Assembly (NCBI RefSeq): GCF_041261205.1
Contig: NZ_JBGCCH010000010.1
Coordinates: 124,001-188,000 of the forward strand
DNA length: 64,000 nucleotides
Source of the DNA: Catenulispora sp. MAP5-51
GTDB lineage: Bacteria; Actinomycetota; Actinomycetes; Streptomycetales; Catenulisporaceae
Reading direction: 5' to 3'
Shown here: one piece after another, positions 27,417 through 36,557 of the stretch
Numbering within the stretch: position 1 is the stretch's first letter
Layout: each line of letters opens with the position of its first letter
Position numbers and translations under genes: made by a program
The notes under the pieces: generated by a model
Told to the model about the DNA's origin: nothing
The model's input: only the letters and a program-made list of their open reading frames with translations
The model's database searches: none

Positions 27417-29732
27417 ATGGTGGAGACCGCTTTGGAGGCGCCGGCCGAGCCCGGCCCCCACACCGACGTCGAGCTGGCGATCGGCGGGATGACCTGCGCG
27501 TCCTGCGCGTCGCGGATCGAGCGCAAGCTGAACAAGCTCGACGGCGTCACCGCGACCGTGAACTACGCCACCGAGAAGGCGAAGGTCCGCTTCCCGGACG
27601 GCTACGCGCCGGCCGATCTGGTCGCCGTCGTCGAGGCGGCCGGCTACACCGCGGTGCTGCCCGAGCCGCCGGCCCCCGCCGGGCCCGCGTCCGCCGAGGG
27701 CGAAGCGCCCAAAACCGCGGCCGAACTGGAGGACGAACGCCGCGCGGTCGCGCTGCGGCAGCGCCTGGCCACCGCGGTCGTGCTGTCCGTCCCGGTGGTC
27801 CTGATGGCGATGATCCCGGCCTTGCAGTTCCGCAACTGGCAGTGGGCCTCGCTGACGCTGTCCGCGCCGGTGGTCACCTACGCGGCCTGGCCGTTCCACA
27901 AGGCGGCCTGGACCAATCTGCGGCACCGCGCGGCCACCATGGACACCCTGGTGTCCGTCGGCGTCTCAGCGGCCTTCCTGTGGTCGCTGTGGGCTCTGTT
28001 CTTCGGCGACGCCGGGATGCCCGGGATGAAGCATGGCTTCGACTTCGCCGTCTCCCGCACCGACGGCTCCGGGTCGATCTACCTGGAGGCGGCCTCGGGC
28101 GTGACCGCGTTCATCCTGGCCGGACGGTACTTCGAGCACAAGGCGAAGCGGCGCTCCGGCGCGGCGCTGCGGGCCCTGATGACGCTCGGCGCGAAGGACG
28201 TCGCGGTGCTGCGCGACGGCGCCGAGGTGCGGATCCCGATCGGGGAGCTGGCGGCCGGCGACCTGTTCGTGGTCCGGCCCGGGGAGCAGGTGGCCACCGA
28301 CGGCGTGGTGGAGCAGGGCCGCTCGGCGGTCGACGCCTCGATGCTCACCGGCGAGTCGGTCCCGGTGGACGTCGCCCCCGGCGACGCCGTCACCGGCGCG
28401 ACCGTGAACACCTCCGGCCGCCTGGTGGTGCGCGCGACCCGGGTCGGCGCCGACACCCAGCTGTCCCGGATGGCGAAGCTGGTCCAGGAGGCGCAGAACG
28501 GCAAGGCCGCGGCGCAGCGGCTGGCGGACCGGATCTCCGCGGTCTTCGTCCCGACCGTGATCGGGCTGTCCCTGGCCACCCTGGCCTTCTGGCTGCTGGT
28601 CGGCAACGGCGTCGCCACGGCGTTCGCGGCCGCGGTCAGCGTCCTGATCATCGCCTGCCCCTGTGCCCTGGGCCTGGCCACGCCGACCGCGCTGATGGTC
28701 GGCACCGGCCGCGGCGCGCAGCTCGGCGTCCTGATCAAGGGCCCGGAGGTGCTGGAGAACACCCGCAAGGTGGACACCATCGTGCTGGACAAGACCGGCA
28801 CCATCACCTCCGGCGCCATGGCCCTGGTCGGCGTCACCGTCGCCGAGGGCGAGTCCGAGCAGGAGGCGCTGCGCCTGGCCGGCGCGCTGGAGCAGGCCAG
28901 CGAGCACCCGATCGCCCGGGCGGTCGCAGCCGCGGCCGCCGCTGCTACTGCTGAACAGGCCGAGCAGGCCGGCGCGCTGCCGGAGGTCGAGGGCTTCGAG
29001 AACGTCGAGGGCCTGGGCGTGCAGGGCGTGGTGGACGGCCACGCGGTGGTGGCCGGCCGGGAGAAGCTGCTGGCCGAGTGGGCCCAGCACCTGACGCCGG
29101 AGCTGGCCGCGGCCAAGGCCGCCGCCGAGGCGGCGGGCCGCACCGCGATCGCGGTCGGCTGGGACGGCCGGGCCCGCGCCGTGCTGGAGGTCGCCGACGC
29201 GGTGAAGCCCACCAGCGCCGAGGCCGTCAGGGAGCTGCGCGCCCTGGGCCTGACCCCGGTGCTGCTCACCGGCGACAACCAGACCGTGGCCCGCGCGGTC
29301 GCCGCCGAGGTCGGCATCGGCCCCGACGAGGTGCTGGCCGAGGTCCTGCCGGTGGGCAAGGTCGAGGCGGTCAAGCGGCTGCAGGCCGAAGGCCGCGTGG
29401 TCGCCATGGTCGGCGACGGCGTGAACGACGCGGCCGCCCTGGCCCAGGCCGACCTGGGCCTGGCGATGGGCACCGGCACCGACGCCGCCATCGAGGCCGG
29501 CGACCTGACCCTGGTCGGCGGCGACCTGCGCACCGCGGCCACCGCGATCCGCCTGTCCCGCCGCACCCTGGCCACCATCAAGGGGAACCTGTTCTGGGCG
29601 TTCGGCTACAACGTGGCGGCCCTGCCGCTGGCCGCCTCCGGGCTGCTGAACCCGATGATCGCCGGGGCCGCGATGGCCTTCTCGTCGGTGTTCGTGGTGA
29701 GCAACAGCCTGCGGTTGCGGCGGTTCCGGTAG
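27417..29732 (+). CDS. copA: Copper-exporting P1B-type ATPase
   Basis: The 771-residue pump exports Cu(I) using ATP. The metal-binding GMTCASC is at 24-30, the transmembrane CPC at 414-416, the phosphorylated Asp458 in DKTGT, then SEHPIAR and [14 protein letters not shown] is also present. Start ATG 27417 is preceded by GGAGG (27407-27411) at five bases. An in-frame ATG at 27357 lies inside the CsoR operator and is not the start. The N-terminus has one heavy-metal domain; about eight membrane helices are expected. The gene is alone, under copper-responsive control, and ends at a tandem array and a strong terminator. Confidence 0.93.
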   Translation: MVETALEAPAEPGPHTDVELAIGGMTCASCASRIERKLNKLDGVTATVNYATEKAKVRFPDGYAPADLVAVVEAAGYTAVLPEPPAPAGPASAEGEAPKTAAELEDERRAVALRQRLATAVVLSVPVVLMAMIPALQFRNWQWASLTLSAPVVTYAAWPFHKAAWTNLRHRAATMDTLVSVGVSAAFLWSLWALFFGDAGMPGMKHGFDFAVSRTDGSGSIYLEAASGVTAFILAGRYFEHKAKRRSGAALRALMTLGAKDVAVLRDGAEVRIPIGELAAGDLFVVRPGEQVATDGVVEQGRSAVDASMLTGESVPVDVAPGDAVTGATVNTSGRLVVRATRVGADTQLSRMAKLVQEAQNGKAAAQRLADRISAVFVPTVIGLSLATLAFWLLVGNGVATAFAAAVSVLIIACPCALGLATPTALMVGTGRGAQLGVLIKGPEVLENTRKVDTIVLDKTGTITSGAMALVGVTVAEGESEQEALRLAGALEQASEHPIARAVAAAAAAATAEQAEQAGALPEVEGFENVEGLGVQGVVDGHAVVAGREKLLAEWAQHLTPELAAAKAAAEAAGRTAIAVGWDGRARAVLEVADAVKPTSAEAVRELRALGLTPVLLTGDNQTVARAVAAEVGIGPDEVLAEVLPVGKVEAVKRLQAEGRVVAMVGDGVNDAAALAQADLGLAMGTGTDAAIEAGDLTLVGGDLRTAATAIRLSRRTLATIKGNLFWAFGYNVAALPLAASGLLNPMIAGAAMAFSSVFVVSNSLRLRRFR

Positions 29733-29744
29733 GCAGGCCGATAG

Positions 29745-29786
29745 ATAGACAGGCGGACAGATAGACAGGCGGACAGATAGACAGGC
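29745..29786. repeat. Tandem array, 16 bp x 2.6
   Basis: ATAGACAGGCGGACAG (29745-29760) is repeated exactly at 29761-29776, and its first ten bases again at 29777-29786. The array lies just after the copA stop and before the terminator. Confidence 0.8.
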
Positions 29787-29804
29787 AGCCGTCGCCGGAC
29801 AGGC

Positions 29805-29843
29805 GGAAGCCCCGCAGACCCCCCTGGTGTCTGCGGGGCTTCC
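29805..29843. terminator. Strong bidirectional terminator hairpin
   Basis: A perfect 15-bp stem (29805-29819 with 29829-29843) has a 9-base loop. It separates the convergent copA gene and the CWB2 gene ending at 29886. Confidence 0.85.
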
Positions 29844-29885
29844 GATTGTTCGGACGCAGGTACGGATGCGCCCCTGGGGTGTGGG

Positions 29886-31799
29886 TCAGGCGTGCGGGTT
29901 GAGCACGTAGTTGTAGCCGGCAGGGCCGGAGATCCCGCCGCCGATGTTGCTCTGGGTGGTCCCGCCGGCGACAGCCTTGGTCCCGCCGAAGATGTAGGCG
30001 TTGGCGGTGCCCGGAGCCCAGCCGTACAGGTAGTTCTGGCCGTCGGACGACAGCCAGTTCGCCGGGTTCACCAGCAGCAGCGGACCGTGCTCGCGGGCCA
30101 TGAAGGCGCCGCCGGACAGGGCGTCCGGCCAGTCCGCGCCGGTGGCGAAGCCGATGCCGGCCGGGCTTGCGTTCTCCAGCGAGGCGCCGCCGAAGAAGGT
30201 CTTGGCCACCAGGTAGGAGGTCATGTAGCGGTCGGTGCCGACCAGGCCGGTGTGCTTGACGCCGTCGCTGGTGAGCGCGGTGTCGGCCTGGCCGCCGATG
30301 CCGTAGACCGGGGTCGCGTAGTTCTTGACGTCATGCGCCTGCACCTGGGCCAGGTAGTTCTTGGTGACGGCCGGCATCAGCTTGTCGTTCGTCAGGATGA
30401 CGACACTGTCGATCGGCCCGTTGAACTCGCCGGCCGAGGCGGCCGCGCCGGCCGACAGCGCGTCCGGCGCCAGGTTCCCGGTGGCGACCAGGACGCGGCC
30501 CGGCTGGCCCCAGCCGTTCTGGCTGGTGTTGCGGGTGATCTGCTCGGCGATGGCCACCGAGGTCGCGTAGCGGTCCGGGCCGGAGATCCGGGTGACGGTG
30601 TAGCCCAGGCTCTTCACCGCGTTGAACACGGTCGGGGACAGCGCCTGCTCGCCGCCGAGCACGTACACGGTCTTGTGGCCGTCCGGCTTGCCGAGCACGC
30701 GGGTGATCTCGGCCTTGACCGAGCCGTCCAGCCCGCCGCTCGGGGTCAGCAGCAGCGGGCCGTACTCGGAGTGGGCCAGGGTGCTGCCGCCGAGGGCGTC
30801 GGCGAACTGGTCGGAGCGGGTGAGGACGACCGACTCGGCCGATCCGGCCTGCCACTGCGCCTGGGAGGCGGCGATCGCCGTGCCGAGCCGGTCGGCGCCG
30901 GCCAGCCGGGTCTCGGTGTTCTTGACCAGCGGCTGGTAGTCCGGGACGCCGGGGGTCGCCGACTCCTGCTTCAGGCCGCTGCCGTCGGCCGCGGACACGG
31001 ACTCCACATCGCTCAGGGCCCCGCTGGTGGAGGTGCGAGCTTCATACGCGATCCGGGTGTTGTCCGGGGAGAAGGTCGGGAAGAAGTGGTCCTCGGCGTT
31101 GGTGGTGAGCTGCTTCGCCGTGCCGGCCGGCGGCTGGGCCGACTGGCCGTTCCACGCGACGGTCCAGATCTGCTCGTGGCCGGTGCTGTCCTTGCGCAGG
31201 AAGGCGACCGTCTTGCCGTCGGGCGAGATGGCCGGCGAGGTGCCGTTGTCGGCGGCCAGGATGGGACCGGCGCTGCCGCGGCCGAAGTTGTCCTGGACGT
31301 AGATCGCTTCGTGGTTCGTGGCCGTGTTGTGGTGCTGGAACACCAGACTCGTGCCGTTGGAGTCCGGCGCGGTCTCGGTGCCCTCGGGCAGCTGCTGGGC
31401 CAGGAAGCTCAGCGGGTCCGTCTCCGGCACCGGGGTGCCGGCCGGGGTGTAGGTCGGGATGGAGACCAGCTTGGAGGTCCCGTTCACGGTCTCGGAGAAC
31501 ACGATCGCCGTGCCGTTGTTCCAGAACGTCGGGTTCGAGCGCGCCACGCCCGGCTTGGCCGGGTCGACGATGATCTCCGCGCCGCCGGGCAGGTTGCGCG
31601 TGGCGATGGAGCCGTCAGCGTTCGCGTGCACGTACCGGCTGCCGTCGGGGGCCCAGGCGCCCTTGCCGATCGTCAGCGGCGAGTTCGACGGTCCGGCCGG
31701 AGCGGCGTGGGCCGCCGCCGAGAAGCCGACCGCGGTCGCGATGGAGCTGGCCAGAACGGCCGATGCCGCGAGGGACTTCTTGAAGTTCGAGCTACGCAT
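29886..31799 (-). CDS. Secreted PD40 beta-propeller/CWB2 wall protein
   Basis: The 637-residue protein starts at ATG 31799 after GGGGAGA; the frame to 31820 is longer but less supported. A signal peptide (about 1-33, ending AAAHAA) precedes TolB-like PD40 beta-propeller repeats (about 40-285; e.g. AISPDGKTVAFLRKD and PTFSPDNTRIAYEAR). Three CWB2 repeats follow (RLAGADRLGTAIAAS, RISGPDRYATSVAIAEQ, LVGTDRYMTS). CWB2 modules bind anionic wall polymers in clostridia, so the propeller is displayed at the surface. It is a paralogue of the protein at 38516. An MtrA-like direct repeat lies 83-98 bases upstream. Confidence 0.85.
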   Translation of the reverse strand: MRSSNFKKSLAASAVLASSIATAVGFSAAAHAAPAGPSNSPLTIGKGAWAPDGSRYVHANADGSIATRNLPGGAEIIVDPAKPGVARSNPTFWNNGTAIVFSETVNGTSKLVSIPTYTPAGTPVPETDPLSFLAQQLPEGTETAPDSNGTSLVFQHHNTATNHEAIYVQDNFGRGSAGPILAADNGTSPAISPDGKTVAFLRKDSTGHEQIWTVAWNGQSAQPPAGTAKQLTTNAEDHFFPTFSPDNTRIAYEARTSTSGALSDVESVSAADGSGLKQESATPGVPDYQPLVKNTETRLAGADRLGTAIAASQAQWQAGSAESVVLTRSDQFADALGGSTLAHSEYGPLLLTPSGGLDGSVKAEITRVLGKPDGHKTVYVLGGEQALSPTVFNAVKSLGYTVTRISGPDRYATSVAIAEQITRNTSQNGWGQPGRVLVATGNLAPDALSAGAAASAGEFNGPIDSVVILTNDKLMPAVTKNYLAQVQAHDVKNYATPVYGIGGQADTALTSDGVKHTGLVGTDRYMTSYLVAKTFFGGASLENASPAGIGFATGADWPDALSGGAFMAREHGPLLLVNPANWLSSDGQNYLYGWAPGTANAYIFGGTKAVAGGTTQSNIGGGISGPAGYNYVLNPHA

Positions 31800-31881
31800 C
31801 AGTGTTTCTCCCCAGAACACGTGGGCTCTTCAGAGCCTTGTCACCTGGAACGACGTGGGGCCGCTCGATCCGTTGACCGCT

Positions 31882-31897
31882 GTTACGATTCCGTTAC
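31882..31897 (-). promoter_or_regulatory. MtrA-like direct repeat upstream of CWB2 gene
   Basis: On the minus strand GTAAC-GGAATC-GTAAC forms a direct repeat with 11-base periodicity (GTTAC at 31882-31886 and 31893-31897 on the plus strand). MtrA of actinobacteria binds such repeats upstream of wall-hydrolase and wall-growth genes. It lies 83-98 bases before the start of the wall protein. A single site without mapping is weak evidence. Confidence 0.35.
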
Positions 31898-32040
31898 ACA
31901 ACTCTTGAGGAACCTGGGGTGTGTGGGGTGTTCTGCGGCAACCGTCCGCCTCCACACACGCGTCCTCACCAGTAATGCCGTCCGTCGCGGCGTGCTCGGG
32001 TAGCCTGGCCCCGCAGTCCACGTCCATAACCGGAGATCCC

Positions 32041-33084
32041 ATGCGTCTGTCCCTGGTCGTCCCGTGCTTCAACGAAGAAGCGGTTTTGGCGAGGTTCCAC
32101 GAGGTCGTCCGTGCTGAGACCGCCGGGATAGCGGACGCGGTCGAGCTGGTCTTCGTCGACGACGGCTCCAAAGACGGCACCCTGGAGCTGTTGAAGAAGA
32201 TCTCGGCGGAGGACCCCGAAGCCAAGTACGTCTCCTTCAGCCGCAACTTCGGCAAGGAGTCGGCGATGCTGGCCGGGCTGAAGCGGGCCAGCGGGGACGC
32301 GGTGATCATCATCGACGCCGACCTGCAGCATCCGCCGGAGCTGTTGCGCCGCATGGTCGACCTGCACAGGCAGGGCTTCGACCAGGTCATCGCGCAGCGC
32401 GACCGCGAGGGCGACAAGCGGGTGCGGAGCCTGGTCGCGCAGACCTACTACAAGCTGATCAACAAGATGGTCGACGTCGAGCTGGTGAACGGGGTCGGCG
32501 ACTTCCGGCTGCTGTCCCGGCGCGCGGTCGACGCGCTGCTGGAGATGCCGGAGTACAACCGCTTCTCCAAGGGCCTGTTCGCCTGGGTCGGCTTCGACTC
32601 CGTCACCTTCAACTACCGCAACGCGGTGCGCGAGGCCGGGGAGACCAAGTGGTCCTTCCGGCGGCTGCTGAACTACGCCGTCGACTCGCTGTTGTCGTTC
32701 AACAACAAGCCGCTGCGGATGGCGGTCTACCTCGGCTTCCTGTTCTTCAGCATCTCCTTCGTCTACATGGCGTGGCTCATCGTGCGCACGATGATCAGCG
32801 GCGACACCACGCCCGGCTACGTCACCACGATCGCGGCCATCGTCGGCATCGGCGGCCTGCAGATGTTCATGGTCGGCGTGATCGGCGAGTATGTCGGCCG
32901 CATCTATTACGAGGTCAAGCAGCGGCCGCACTATCTGGTCAAGGAGACCGAGGCCGGCCCGCTGCGGCACCAGAGCGACTTCCAGGCCATCTCCGGCGAC
33001 CACCGCACGACGGTCGACCTGAGCGGGCCGAACGAGCCGGTCAACGGCGTCCCCGGGGCGCGAGAGCTGAACGGAATCCAGTGA
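32041..33084 (+). CDS. GT2 polyprenyl-phosphate glycosyltransferase (CsbB/GtrB-like)
   Basis: The 347-residue protein has a GT2 catalytic domain (1-230) and two membrane helices (about 235-260 and 265-295). Motifs are LSLVVPCFNEE, FVDDGSKDGT, IIDADLQHPPE (the metal-binding DxD-type) and NGVGDFRLLSR. It is predicted to transfer a sugar from a nucleotide donor to undecaprenyl phosphate at the inner face of the membrane. ATG 32041 follows GGAG; the frame upstream to 31921 is not supported. Its stop overlaps the YfhO start (GTGA), and GtrA follows, giving the set synthase-transferase-flippase. Confidence 0.9.
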   Translation: MRLSLVVPCFNEEAVLARFHEVVRAETAGIADAVELVFVDDGSKDGTLELLKKISAEDPEAKYVSFSRNFGKESAMLAGLKRASGDAVIIIDADLQHPPELLRRMVDLHRQGFDQVIAQRDREGDKRVRSLVAQTYYKLINKMVDVELVNGVGDFRLLSRRAVDALLEMPEYNRFSKGLFAWVGFDSVTFNYRNAVREAGETKWSFRRLLNYAVDSLLSFNNKPLRMAVYLGFLFFSISFVYMAWLIVRTMISGDTTPGYVTTIAAIVGIGGLQMFMVGVIGEYVGRIYYEVKQRPHYLVKETEAGPLRHQSDFQAISGDHRTTVDLSGPNEPVNGVPGARELNGIQ

Positions 33085-35957
33085 GCAGAACCGTCTCGGG
33101 GACCCTGCGCCGCAATCTCTACCTGGTCCTCGCCTTCGTCGTCCCGACGGTGATCTACGCGGCGATATTGGCCGACCGGCAGATCTACCCGTTCGACCCG
33201 CACGGCTCGTACACGCCGTTGATGATCGACCTGAACAACCAGTACGCCCAGTTCTACTCGTACTTCGACCAGGCGCTCAAAGGCCACGGGTCGTTGCTTT
33301 TCACCTGGCGCGCCGACGGCGGCATGAACTTCTGGCCGATCGTCGCCTACTACCTCACCAGCCCGTTCGGTCTGCTGACGCTGTTCGGCTCGGACCACCA
33401 GCTGCCGGTGCTGATCGCCTTCGCCACGGTGCTGAAGCTCGGCGCGGCCGGTCTCGGGATGGCGCTGTTCCTGCGCAAGTTCCGGGGCGGTGCGGACGGC
33501 GCCGTCGACAAGGCTGTGATCGTGGTGCTCTCCACGGCCTACGCCCTGGGCGCGTGGTCGCTGCTCTACGCCTTCAACATCATGTGGCTGGATGCGCTCT
33601 ACCTGCTGCCGTGGGCGCTGCTCGGCGTGGAGCGGCTGCTGGCCAAGGGCCGCATCGCTTCCCTGGCGCTGGCCATCGGGCTGAACCTCGTCATCGACTT
33701 CTACACCGGCGCGATGATCTGCGTCTTCGTCTGCCTGTACGCGCTTGCGCGGTACGCGGGCGTGCGGGAACGCTTCGAGCGCGCCGACTTCCTGCGCACG
33801 GCCGGCAAGTTCGCGGCCGCCGGTGCGATCGGCGGCCTGATCTCCGCCGCGTTCATCCTGCCCACCTACCTCGGCGGGCTGACCCAGAAGACCAAGCTCC
33901 ACGCCGACGCCTCCGTCGACCCGCAGAAGCAGCCGGTGCTGTCGCTGCTCGTGCGCTTCTTCGGCGGTACCAGCGATGCCGGGCAGCACACCCCGGACAT
34001 CGGGGCCGCGACGTTGATCCTGGTGCTAGTGCCGCTGTTCTTCGCGGTGAAGAGCATCAGGCGCGCCGAGCGGATCGCTTTCGGCGCGGTCCTGGCGTTC
34101 CTGCTGCTGGCCCTGAAGATCAAGCCGTTGTACCTGGTGATGCACGGCGGCCAGATGCCGAACGCCTTCCCGTACCGCTTCGCGTTCCTCATCATCGCGC
34201 TGTTGACCTTCCTGGCGTTCCGGGCCTGGGTCGGCATCGACTCGGTGAAGCAGATCAAGTGGCTCGGGGTCAGCGCCGCGGTCTGGTTCGTGATCCTGTA
34301 CTGGGGGCGCCAGAGCTACCCCCGGATCGTCACCCCGCAGGTGGTGAAGTTCGACGCCGTGATCCTGGTCGCCGGCACCGCGCTCCTGGCCTTCGCGCTC
34401 TATCTGCGCTGCCAGGTGCGGCCGGCCGGCGAGCCGCTGCCCAAGCCGCTGGCCTGGATGCCGAAGCCGTTGGCCACCCCGAAGGTCGGCGCGGTGCTCG
34501 CCGTCGCGGTGCTGGCCGTGGACGTCTCGGGCTCGGCCGGACTGGTCGGCCAGAATTCGATCGGCAACCTGCCCCACGGCGACGGCTCGGTGAAGACGTC
34601 CAACTGGAAGAGCGGGCCGACCACGTCCTACGGCACGGCGCTGTCCTCCCTGCAGCCGGACAACGACGAGTTCTACCGGGCCGAGGGCTACGACCAGAAC
34701 CTGCGCACCACCAACGACAGCCTGCGTTACGGCAACTTCGGCTTCACGCACTTCTCCTCGCTGTCCTCCGGCAAGCTGCACACCACGATGCAGAACCTCG
34801 GCTTCGCGCACCACGATGCCGACGTCTGGTCCGCGCACACCGGCGCCACGCTGCTCACCGACGCGCTGCTCGGCTACCAGTACCTGGTCGGCACCACGCG
34901 CGAGACGGCCGACGGCACGATCGACCGGCTCGGTACGACGCTGCAGAAGACGTACGACAATGGCCCGTCGAATGTCACGACGGTCTACAAGATCGACGAC
35001 ACGCTCCCGGTCGGCTTCCGGCTCACCGGCTCCGACCTCGCCGGCTTCACCGCGCCGGTGCCGCTGAACGACCCGTACGCCGCGCAGGAGCAGGCGTTCG
35101 GTCTGCCGGGCGCGTTCCAGTCGATGTGCGGCGCGCCGACGGTCACCGCCAGCGACGGGGTGACGGTCACGCAGAACAGCGACGGCACCTCGTCCATCAA
35201 GGTCCCGGCCAAGGCGCCCGCCGACGCCGCGTACTACAGCGACAAGATCGTGTGGCAGTGCCAGTCTTCGGGGCCGCGCCAGGTGTACCTGTACGCGCCG
35301 ACCGCGATGCCCACCGGCCTGTCGTATGTCCGGGTGGACGGCCAGAACCGGCCCGCGCCGAAGGCCGGCGCCGTGTCGGCGGACAAGGCGAACATCCCTT
35401 ACCCGGCGGGCTTCGCCAACGGTGTCCAGGACCTCGGCAGCGTCCAGTCCGGCTCGTTCACGGTGACGATGTCCAGCGACCATCTGACGCTGAAGAACAC
35501 CTACACGGTCCCGGCGAACCCGGTCCGCGGCCTGGACCCGACCGCTGTCGACGCCAAGCTGTCCCAGCTGCGCACCGGCGGCGTGACCGACGTCCACTGG
35601 AACGACACCGGCCTGTCGGCCACCACCACCGGCGACAGCGCCGCGACCGTCTTCCTGTCGGTCCCGACCATCCCCGGCTGGTCGGTCACCGTCGACGGCA
35701 AGTCGGTGAAGACCACCGAACTGCTCGGCTCCTTCACCGGCGTCCCGGTCCCGGCCGGCACGCACCGCATCTCGATGTCGTTCACGCCGCCGGGCCTGTA
35801 CGCGGGCATCGGCGGCAGCACCGTCGGCCTGCTGGCCCTGGGCGGCGTCTGGTGGTTCCAGCGGCGCCGCGCGGCCGGCCAGGGCGCCGGAGCCCCGGCG
35901 GCCGGTGTGGGCGCCGGCAGCGGCGAGGAGCAGGTCACGGAGGAAGCGCTGTCATGA
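33081..35957 (+). CDS. YfhO family membrane glycosyltransferase
   Basis: The 958-residue GT-C-fold protein has at least twelve predicted membrane helices in the first 500 residues and a large external domain, plus a final helix at the C-terminus. It begins GTG 33081 overlapping the GT2 stop. The QFYSYFDQALKGHGSLLFTW region and the external domain near the end (IPGWSVTVDGKSVK, VPVPAGTHRISMSF) are typical of YfhO. In Bacillus the CsbB-YfhO pair adds GlcNAc to lipoteichoic acid; here the acceptor is unknown but would be outside the membrane. The stop overlaps the GtrA start (ATGA). Confidence 0.88.
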   Translation: MSRTVSGTLRRNLYLVLAFVVPTVIYAAILADRQIYPFDPHGSYTPLMIDLNNQYAQFYSYFDQALKGHGSLLFTWRADGGMNFWPIVAYYLTSPFGLLTLFGSDHQLPVLIAFATVLKLGAAGLGMALFLRKFRGGADGAVDKAVIVVLSTAYALGAWSLLYAFNIMWLDALYLLPWALLGVERLLAKGRIASLALAIGLNLVIDFYTGAMICVFVCLYALARYAGVRERFERADFLRTAGKFAAAGAIGGLISAAFILPTYLGGLTQKTKLHADASVDPQKQPVLSLLVRFFGGTSDAGQHTPDIGAATLILVLVPLFFAVKSIRRAERIAFGAVLAFLLLALKIKPLYLVMHGGQMPNAFPYRFAFLIIALLTFLAFRAWVGIDSVKQIKWLGVSAAVWFVILYWGRQSYPRIVTPQVVKFDAVILVAGTALLAFALYLRCQVRPAGEPLPKPLAWMPKPLATPKVGAVLAVAVLAVDVSGSAGLVGQNSIGNLPHGDGSVKTSNWKSGPTTSYGTALSSLQPDNDEFYRAEGYDQNLRTTNDSLRYGNFGFTHFSSLSSGKLHTTMQNLGFAHHDADVWSAHTGATLLTDALLGYQYLVGTTRETADGTIDRLGTTLQKTYDNGPSNVTTVYKIDDTLPVGFRLTGSDLAGFTAPVPLNDPYAAQEQAFGLPGAFQSMCGAPTVTASDGVTVTQNSDGTSSIKVPAKAPADAAYYSDKIVWQCQSSGPRQVYLYAPTAMPTGLSYVRVDGQNRPAPKAGAVSADKANIPYPAGFANGVQDLGSVQSGSFTVTMSSDHLTLKNTYTVPANPVRGLDPTAVDAKLSQLRTGGVTDVHWNDTGLSATTTGDSAATVFLSVPTIPGWSVTVDGKSVKTTELLGSFTGVPVPAGTHRISMSFTPPGLYAGIGGSTVGLLALGGVWWFQRRRAAGQGAGAPAAGVGAGSGEEQVTEEALS

Positions 35958-36442
35958 CCGGCCTCATCAGGACGCTGGCGAAGAACACCTTCGTCCGCTA
36001 CGCCTTCAGCGGCGGCTCGGCGCTGGTGACCGAGGAGGTCGTGCTGTTCCTGACGCACGGCCTGATGAAGTTCCCGCTGTGGCTGGCCACGGGTCTGGCG
36101 TACCTCATCGCGTTCGGCGTCAACTTCTCCATCAACCGGATGCTGACCTTCGCCGACCACGGCGCGCGCGAGGGCGCGGTGCACAAGCAGACCGTGCGCT
36201 TCGCCCTGCTGGTCTCGGTGAACCTGGGCGTCACGCAGGTGCTGATGTACTCGCTGACCGGCGCCGGGGTGAACTACCTGATCGCCAAGCCGCTGTCGAC
36301 CGTGGTCATCACGCTCTACAACTTCTGGCTGTACAAGCACTGGGTGTTCAAGCCGGAGGCGGTGGGGCAGGCCGAGTCCGAGTCCCGGCCCGCGGCTGAT
36401 GTCCCGGCTTCCGAGGCACCGGCTTCCGAGGTCAGCGCTTGA
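35954..36442 (+). CDS. GtrA family membrane protein (lipid-linked sugar flippase candidate)
   Basis: The 162-residue protein has four membrane helices (about 12-30, 42-60, 82-103, 110-130) and the family's FSINRMLTF and YNFWLYKHWVF segments. GtrA/GtcA proteins are thought to flip polyprenyl-phosphate-sugar across the membrane to supply the external transferase. Its start overlaps the YfhO stop as ATGA. The C-terminal 25 residues are a Ser/Glu/Ala-rich tail outside the usual family boundary. It completes the GT2-YfhO-GtrA operon, followed by an 18-bp-stem hairpin. Confidence 0.88.
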   Translation: MTGLIRTLAKNTFVRYAFSGGSALVTEEVVLFLTHGLMKFPLWLATGLAYLIAFGVNFSINRMLTFADHGAREGAVHKQTVRFALLVSVNLGVTQVLMYSLTGAGVNYLIAKPLSTVVITLYNFWLYKHWVFKPEAVGQAESESRPAADVPASEAPASEVSA

Positions 36443-36468
36443 CCACCTGGTCTTGAGGACACCCACAC

Positions 36469-36508
36469 ATTGAGCGGGCCGTGTCGTTTTCGACACGGCC
36501 CGCTCAAT
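36469..36508. terminator. Long-stem terminator after GtrA
   Basis: An 18-base arm (36469-36486) pairs perfectly with 36491-36508 around a TTTT loop. The stem lies in the gap between the convergent GtrA and DUF1906-CWB2 genes and can serve both strands. Confidence 0.85.
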
Positions 36509-36537
36509 GTTCTTCAATGTTCTTCAATGTTCTTCAA
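36508..36537. repeat. Tandem array, 10 bp x 3
   Basis: TGTTCTTCAA is present three times in direct succession (36508-36537), between the long terminator and the hairpin next to the stop of the convergent gene. Confidence 0.85.
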
Positions 36538-36557
36538 GCGCGTTCTGGGAACGCGCT
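36537..36557 (-). terminator. Hairpin at the 3' end of the DUF1906-CWB2 gene
   Basis: AGCGCGTTC (36537-36545) pairs with GAACGCGCT (36549-36557), three-base loop. On the minus strand the hairpin begins within the TAG stop codon of the gene at 36556, and the adjoining tandem array follows it. Confidence 0.55.
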
